DNA of 25,429 bases from Holosporales bacterium. GTDB taxonomy: Bacteria; Pseudomonadota; Alphaproteobacteria; BNTO01. Positions 22,245 through 25,429 of this stretch are shown piece by piece. The position numbers and the translations under genes are program-made. Each line of letters starts with the position of its first letter. Position 1 is the stretch's first letter. The stretch is taken from positions 1 to 25,429 of the forward strand of contig JAIRNU010000018.1 of assembly GCA_031257945.1 (NCBI GenBank). The letters run 5' to 3'. The notes below the pieces were generated by a model. It did not search any database and was not told where the DNA came from. It worked only from the letters and a program-made list of their open reading frames with translations.

Positions 22245-25055
22245 ATGGAAACGAATATTTCGTTGGATTTTTCGCAAAATTATCAACAAAAGGATTTTTG
22301 CCAGGGAGCAAAATTCCGCAGCCGCATTCAATTTAATTACGTGCATGCCAGACTATGTCCTGGCGTTGCAAACAGTCCCACCAGGTGCACAGAAATCAAA
22401 AAAAATATTTCATCAAGTGCAGTTGAAATTGTAAAATGCAACCAGGTGGGGTGTAACGCTAATTACTCTGTGGATTTCAGTCGTTATACGCAAAAAGCGC
22501 AAGCGCTCCTACAGGCAGCACAGGACGTTGCTATTTCAAGGGGGCATCAGCATGTATCGACACTTCACGTCATGGCAGCTTTATTTGCCATGGACGATGA
22601 TACTGTTAATCAGGTTCTCCGGTTGCACCGTGCTTCTGTTATTACATTTAAGCAGGCAATAGGCCAGGCGCTAAACAAAACGCCAACTGTAAAGGGGGGC
22701 GATGGGCAATTGTATTTCCACCCAGAGCTCGCCGCAATGCTTGATGATGTGGAGAAAATCGCGAAGGATTATGGTGATAGTTTTATCGGGTTGGATATCA
22801 TGCTACTTGGCCTTGCCAAACATGGGGAAAGTAGCAAGATTTTCCAAAAAAATGGGGTAGTTTTTGATTATTTGAAGCAAATGGTGGATAAAATGAGGAA
22901 TGGAAAAAGGGCAACGTCCAACAGCGCGGAAGACACGTACAATGCGCTCGAAAAATACGCTGTGGATCTAACTGAGGCTGCGCGGAGCGGCAAGATAGAC
23001 CCGGTAATTGGGCGGGATGAGGAAATCCGTAGGACTGTACAGGTACTATCGCGCCGTACAAAAAATAATCCGGTTCTTATTGGTGAGCCTGGTGTTGGTA
23101 AGACAGCGATAGTTGAGGGATTGGCGCAGAGAATCATAAATGGCGACATCCCCGATGTTATGAAAAGTGCTCGGCTGATGTCGTTGGATATTGGGGCATT
23201 GCTTGCTGGCGCCAAGTATCGTGGGGAGTTTGAGGAAAGATTAAAGGCAGTCCTAGCCGAGGTTACCAAATCCGACGGCAATATCATCCTTTTCATTGAT
23301 GAATTGCATACGGTAGTTGGCGCCGGGAAATCTGATGGGGCAATGGATGCTTCGAATATGCTAAAGCCGGCGCTAGCAAGGGGAGAGCTGCATTGTATCG
23401 GTGCAACTACCCTAAGCGAATACCGCCAGCATATCGAAAAAGACCCAGCTTTAGCGCGCAGGTTTCAGCCAATCATGGTTGGCGAGCCGAGCGTTGAGGA
23501 TGCTATTTCCATTTTGCGCGGGTTAAAGCCGAAATATGAGCTTCACCACGGTATTCGCATCAGCGATGCTGCAATTGTTGTCGCCTGTGTATATTCCAAT
23601 CGGTACATAAGTGATAGGTTTTTGCCGGATAAGGCGATTGATTTGATAGACGAAGCGGCTAGTCGCATAAAAATGATAGTAGACTCCAAGCCCGAGGAAA
23701 TCGACGAACTTGACCGCAAAATCATTCAATTAAAAATAGAAAAAGAGGCCTTGAAGAAGGAGGAAGACGATGGGTCAAAACAAAGACTGGCCAAACTTGA
23801 AAGCGAATTAAGCGATTTGGAAGAACAATCGCAAAAACTCAGCTACGTTTGGATTCAGGAAAAAGACTCCCTGGATAAAAAACGCAAACTAAAGGAGAAA
23901 ATAGATGCTGCGAAATTTGATTTGGAAGTTGCGCAAAGGGAGGGGAATTTGGCTAAAGCTGGTGAGATTATGTATGGCCAGCTTCCAGCGCTAGAGGCGG
24001 AGCTATCTGCCATCCAAGAACAGCAGAAATCCACATCTTTCAAGGAGGAGGTTACCGAGAATGACGTTGCAACTGTTGTGTCGCGTTGGACTGGTATCCC
24101 CGTGGATCGCATGGTCCAGGGAGAAAAGCAAAAGCTTTTACAGATGGAGGAAAAACTTGCTAAGCGAGTTATTGGGCAAGACGAGGCAATTGGCGCCGTT
24201 AGTCGCGCTATCCGCAGGTCGCGTGCTGGGTTGCAGGATCCGAACCGCCCGATGGGGTCCTTCATGTTCCTTGGGCCTACTGGCGTTGGGAAAACGGAGT
24301 TAACAAAGGCATTAGCGGAGTTTTTGTTCGATTCTTCCACGAATATGGTGCGGATTGATATGTCTGAGTATATGGAAAAGCATTCTGTTTCGCGCCTAAT
24401 TGGGGCTCCGCCGGGGTATGTAGGGTACGAACAAGGCGGCGAACTTACTGAAGCCGTGCGGCGGCGGCCATACTCCGTTGTTCTTTTCGATGAGATTGAA
24501 AAGGCCCACCACGACGTATTCAACATTTTATTACAGGTTCTTGATGATGGTCGCTTAACCGACAGCCAGGGGAGAACCGTAGATTTTAAGAATACTATTA
24601 TCATTTTAACGTCAAATATTGGGGCAGAATTTTTTTGCGCAATTCCAGAAAATGTAGGGAATATAACGGCAATTCCGCAGGATATCCGCTCGAAAGTCCA
24701 AGAATTAGTGCGCTTAAGCTTTCGCCCGGAATTTTTGAACAGGCTTGATGATATTATCCTGTTTAACCCGTTACGTCGCGCCCAAATATCGAAAATAGTG
24801 GAGATCCAGGTGTCTGCTATCGCCAAAATCCTGCTTGATCGAGGGATAGAGGTTGAGTGGGAGCAAAGCCTAGTCGATTGGTTAGCAAATACAGGATACG
24901 ATCCGGTATATGGCGCTAGGCCGCTACGTCGGGCAGTTCAGCGGCAAATTCAGGACGTTCTATCGGTAGGTATTTTGGACGGCACAATCAAAGAGGGCGA
25001 CAAGTTACGGCTTAGCTTTTGCGATGGTCACTTGAATTTTGGACAAAGTCCGTGA
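22245..25055 (+). CDS. clpB: ATP-dependent disaggregase ClpB
   Basis: A hexameric AAA+ chaperone that, with DnaK, pulls proteins out of aggregates. The ATG at 22245 has a strong AGGGGG 7 bases upstream and gives 936 residues. Canonical ClpB begins at about residue 76 (Val-Asp-Phe-Ser-Arg-Tyr-Thr), so there is a 75-residue N-terminal extension with five Cys and no known domain. A GTG at 22470 would be the family-typical start but lacks a close ribosome binding site. Clp N domain ~76-220. AAA-1 has Walker A Gly280-Glu-Pro-Gly-Val-Gly-Lys-Thr and Walker B with Asp352-Glu353. The ClpB-specific coiled-coil middle domain (~480-600) distinguishes it from ClpA and ClpC. AAA-2 has Walker A Gly677-Pro-Thr-Gly-Val-Gly-Lys-Thr and Walker B Asp749-Glu750. 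The C-terminal small domain has Tyr-Gly-Ala-Arg-Pro-Leu-Arg-Arg. All catalytic residues are intact. Confidence 0.96.
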   Translation: METNISLDFSQNYQQKDFCQGAKFRSRIQFNYVHARLCPGVANSPTRCTEIKKNISSSAVEIVKCNQVGCNANYSVDFSRYTQKAQALLQAAQDVAISRGHQHVSTLHVMAALFAMDDDTVNQVLRLHRASVITFKQAIGQALNKTPTVKGGDGQLYFHPELAAMLDDVEKIAKDYGDSFIGLDIMLLGLAKHGESSKIFQKNGVVFDYLKQMVDKMRNGKRATSNSAEDTYNALEKYAVDLTEAARSGKIDPVIGRDEEIRRTVQVLSRRTKNNPVLIGEPGVGKTAIVEGLAQRIINGDIPDVMKSARLMSLDIGALLAGAKYRGEFEERLKAVLAEVTKSDGNIILFIDELHTVVGAGKSDGAMDASNMLKPALARGELHCIGATTLSEYRQHIEKDPALARRFQPIMVGEPSVEDAISILRGLKPKYELHHGIRISDAAIVVACVYSNRYISDRFLPDKAIDLIDEAASRIKMIVDSKPEEIDELDRKIIQLKIEKEALKKEEDDGSKQRLAKLESELSDLEEQSQKLSYVWIQEKDSLDKKRKLKEKIDAAKFDLEVAQREGNLAKAGEIMYGQLPALEAELSAIQEQQKSTSFKEEVTENDVATVVSRWTGIPVDRMVQGEKQKLLQMEEKLAKRVIGQDEAIGAVSRAIRRSRAGLQDPNRPMGSFMFLGPTGVGKTELTKALAEFLFDSSTNMVRIDMSEYMEKHSVSRLIGAPPGYVGYEQGGELTEAVRRRPYSVVLFDEIEKAHHDVFNILLQVLDDGRLTDSQGRTVDFKNTIIILTSNIGAEFFCAIPENVGNITAIPQDIRSKVQELVRLSFRPEFLNRLDDIILFNPLRRAQISKIVEIQVSAIAKILLDRGIEVEWEQSLVDWLANTGYDPVYGARPLRRAVQRQIQDVLSVGILDGTIKEGDKLRLSFCDGHLNFGQSP

Positions 25056-25085
25056 TGCTCATACCCCTATGGCAAAAAGAATTTG

Positions 25086-25253
25086 TAACCTGTAATTCCC
25101 GGATTTTTTCTTACCATTTGCCCAAACTTGTGAAATCCTTGGATTTTTCATTGATGTATGGTAAAAAAAAGTTCTTACCACAATAATCACAGAAACCGCC
25201 CTATTTCGCCGATTTTGCCAAATGGTAAGAAAAAATCCGGGAATTACAGGTTA
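25086..25253. repeat. MITE-like palindromic element with perfect 35-base arms
   Basis: The arms at 25086-25120 and 25219-25253 are perfect inverted copies, separated by 98 bases. The outer end reads AACCTGTAATTCCCGG inward. Flanks show ATTT on both sides (25081-25084 and 25253-25256), a possible worn target duplication. The centre, read on the minus strand, encodes Gly-Gly-Phe-Cys-Asp-Tyr-Cys-Gly-Lys-Asn; the right arm in one frame reads Asn-Gly-Lys-Lys-Lys-Ser-Gly-Asn-Tyr-Arg. Both are zinc-ribbon-like and could come from an InsA-type transposase gene. As RNA it would form a long hairpin 31 bases after clpB and may also end that transcript. Confidence 0.7.
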
Positions 25254-25264
25254 TTTAGTTTTAG

Positions 25265-25429
25265 TTAAAGAAAACTGTGAAAGAAGCTTGAAGGAAACTG
25301 TGACGACAGGAGGGACGAAGAGCTCTGACGCAGAAGTTACTGGGACGACGAACAAGCATCGCGGTGCCGTTAGGTGCCGTGAGGGAATAACAAGAGCCGT
25401 ATGATGGGAGACTATCACGTACGGTTCTG
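25265..25429 (+). ncRNA. Partial group II intron RNA, continuing past the window
   Basis: The last ~55 bases match the stem found just before the reverse-transcriptase ORF of bacterial group II introns: GAGCCGTA-TGAT (from 25394) pairs with ATCA-(CG)-TACGGTTC (to 25428). The preceding 110 bases have the intron-like style GAAGCTTGAAGG, GACGACAGG and a GGTGCCGTTAGGTGCCGTGAGGG segment. The 5' splice site and first part of domain I are not recognisable upstream, where the palindrome lies, so the intron seems truncated at its 5' end. A maturase gene is expected downstream on the plus strand. A 60-codon ORF here is not a protein gene. Confidence 0.65.

Noticed and set aside
25222..25404. Plus-strand ORF of 60 codons at the right edge.
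   Set aside because: It reads through the palindrome arm and into group II intron RNA; its sequence is explained by those elements.

Overview
The window looks like a chromosomal segment of a host-associated alphaproteobacterium, most likely Holosporales- or Rickettsiales-like. The housekeeping set is bacterial and alphaproteobacterial in style: RpoD with a long acidic spacer, DnaG, RF1, TPI, HU, TrxB, a CarD-family regulator, a short Hfq, ClpB and a DUF4139 protein. It is mixed with large signal-peptide-bearing proteins of no known family, an intact insertion sequence, transposon debris and the edge of a group II intron. The assignment is inference; no rRNA is present to fix it. Base composition is moderate to AT-rich, intergenic regions are long, and GTG or TTG starts are frequent (rpoD, hfq, HU and the enzyme I homologue).

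Layout. 1-3.4 kb: two overlapping minus-strand reading frames that together resemble one large secreted or membrane-anchored protein split by a frameshift. 3.4-3.8 kb: a probable transposase remnant. 3.8-6.4 kb: divergent genes for a secreted DUF4139 protein (minus) and a repetitive exported protein (plus). 6.5-11.2 kb, minus strand: an exported class-I glutamine-amidotransferase-like protein that has lost its catalytic residues, overlapping dnaG by 4 bases, then rpoD; a macromolecular-synthesis operon with an unusual first gene. 11.27-12.70 kb: a complete insertion sequence with long internally repeated ends, inserted between that operon and a divergent polytopic membrane protein (12.8-13.5 kb). 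13.7-15.6 kb: a PEP-protein phosphotransferase (enzyme I type) without a GAF domain. 15.6-16.2 kb: an orphan protein. 16.3-18.2 kb, minus strand: tRNA-Phe, tpiA, prfA. 18.5-19.8 kb, minus strand: trxB, HU.

19.8-20.7 kb is a 900-base gene-poor stretch with GC-rich hairpins, a 20-base direct repeat 80 bases apart and a 54-codon zinc-ribbon-like ORF. 20.7-21.6 kb, minus strand: hfq, tRNA-Thr(CGU) and carD, with only 6 bases between hfq and the tRNA. A second small ORF related to the 20.4-kb one lies divergent from hfq. 22.2-25.1 kb: clpB, with an intrinsic-terminator-like hairpin directly before its ribosome binding site and a 75-residue N-terminal extension. 25.1-25.4 kb: a 168-base MITE-like palindrome with perfect 35-base arms, then RNA sequence of a group II intron that leaves the window.

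Together the recognised genes cover transcription (RpoD, CarD), replication priming (DnaG), translation termination (RF1), nucleoid structure (HU), RNA-based regulation (Hfq), redox and protein quality control (TrxB, ClpB) and glycolysis or phosphotransfer (TPI, enzyme I). The uncharacterised genes are mostly exported or membrane proteins, which fits an intracellular lifestyle. No single undescribed system stands out. The best candidates for novelty are the catalytically dead amidotransferase heading the dnaG-rpoD operon, the paired small zinc-ribbon-like ORFs and related palindrome, and the clpB leader.
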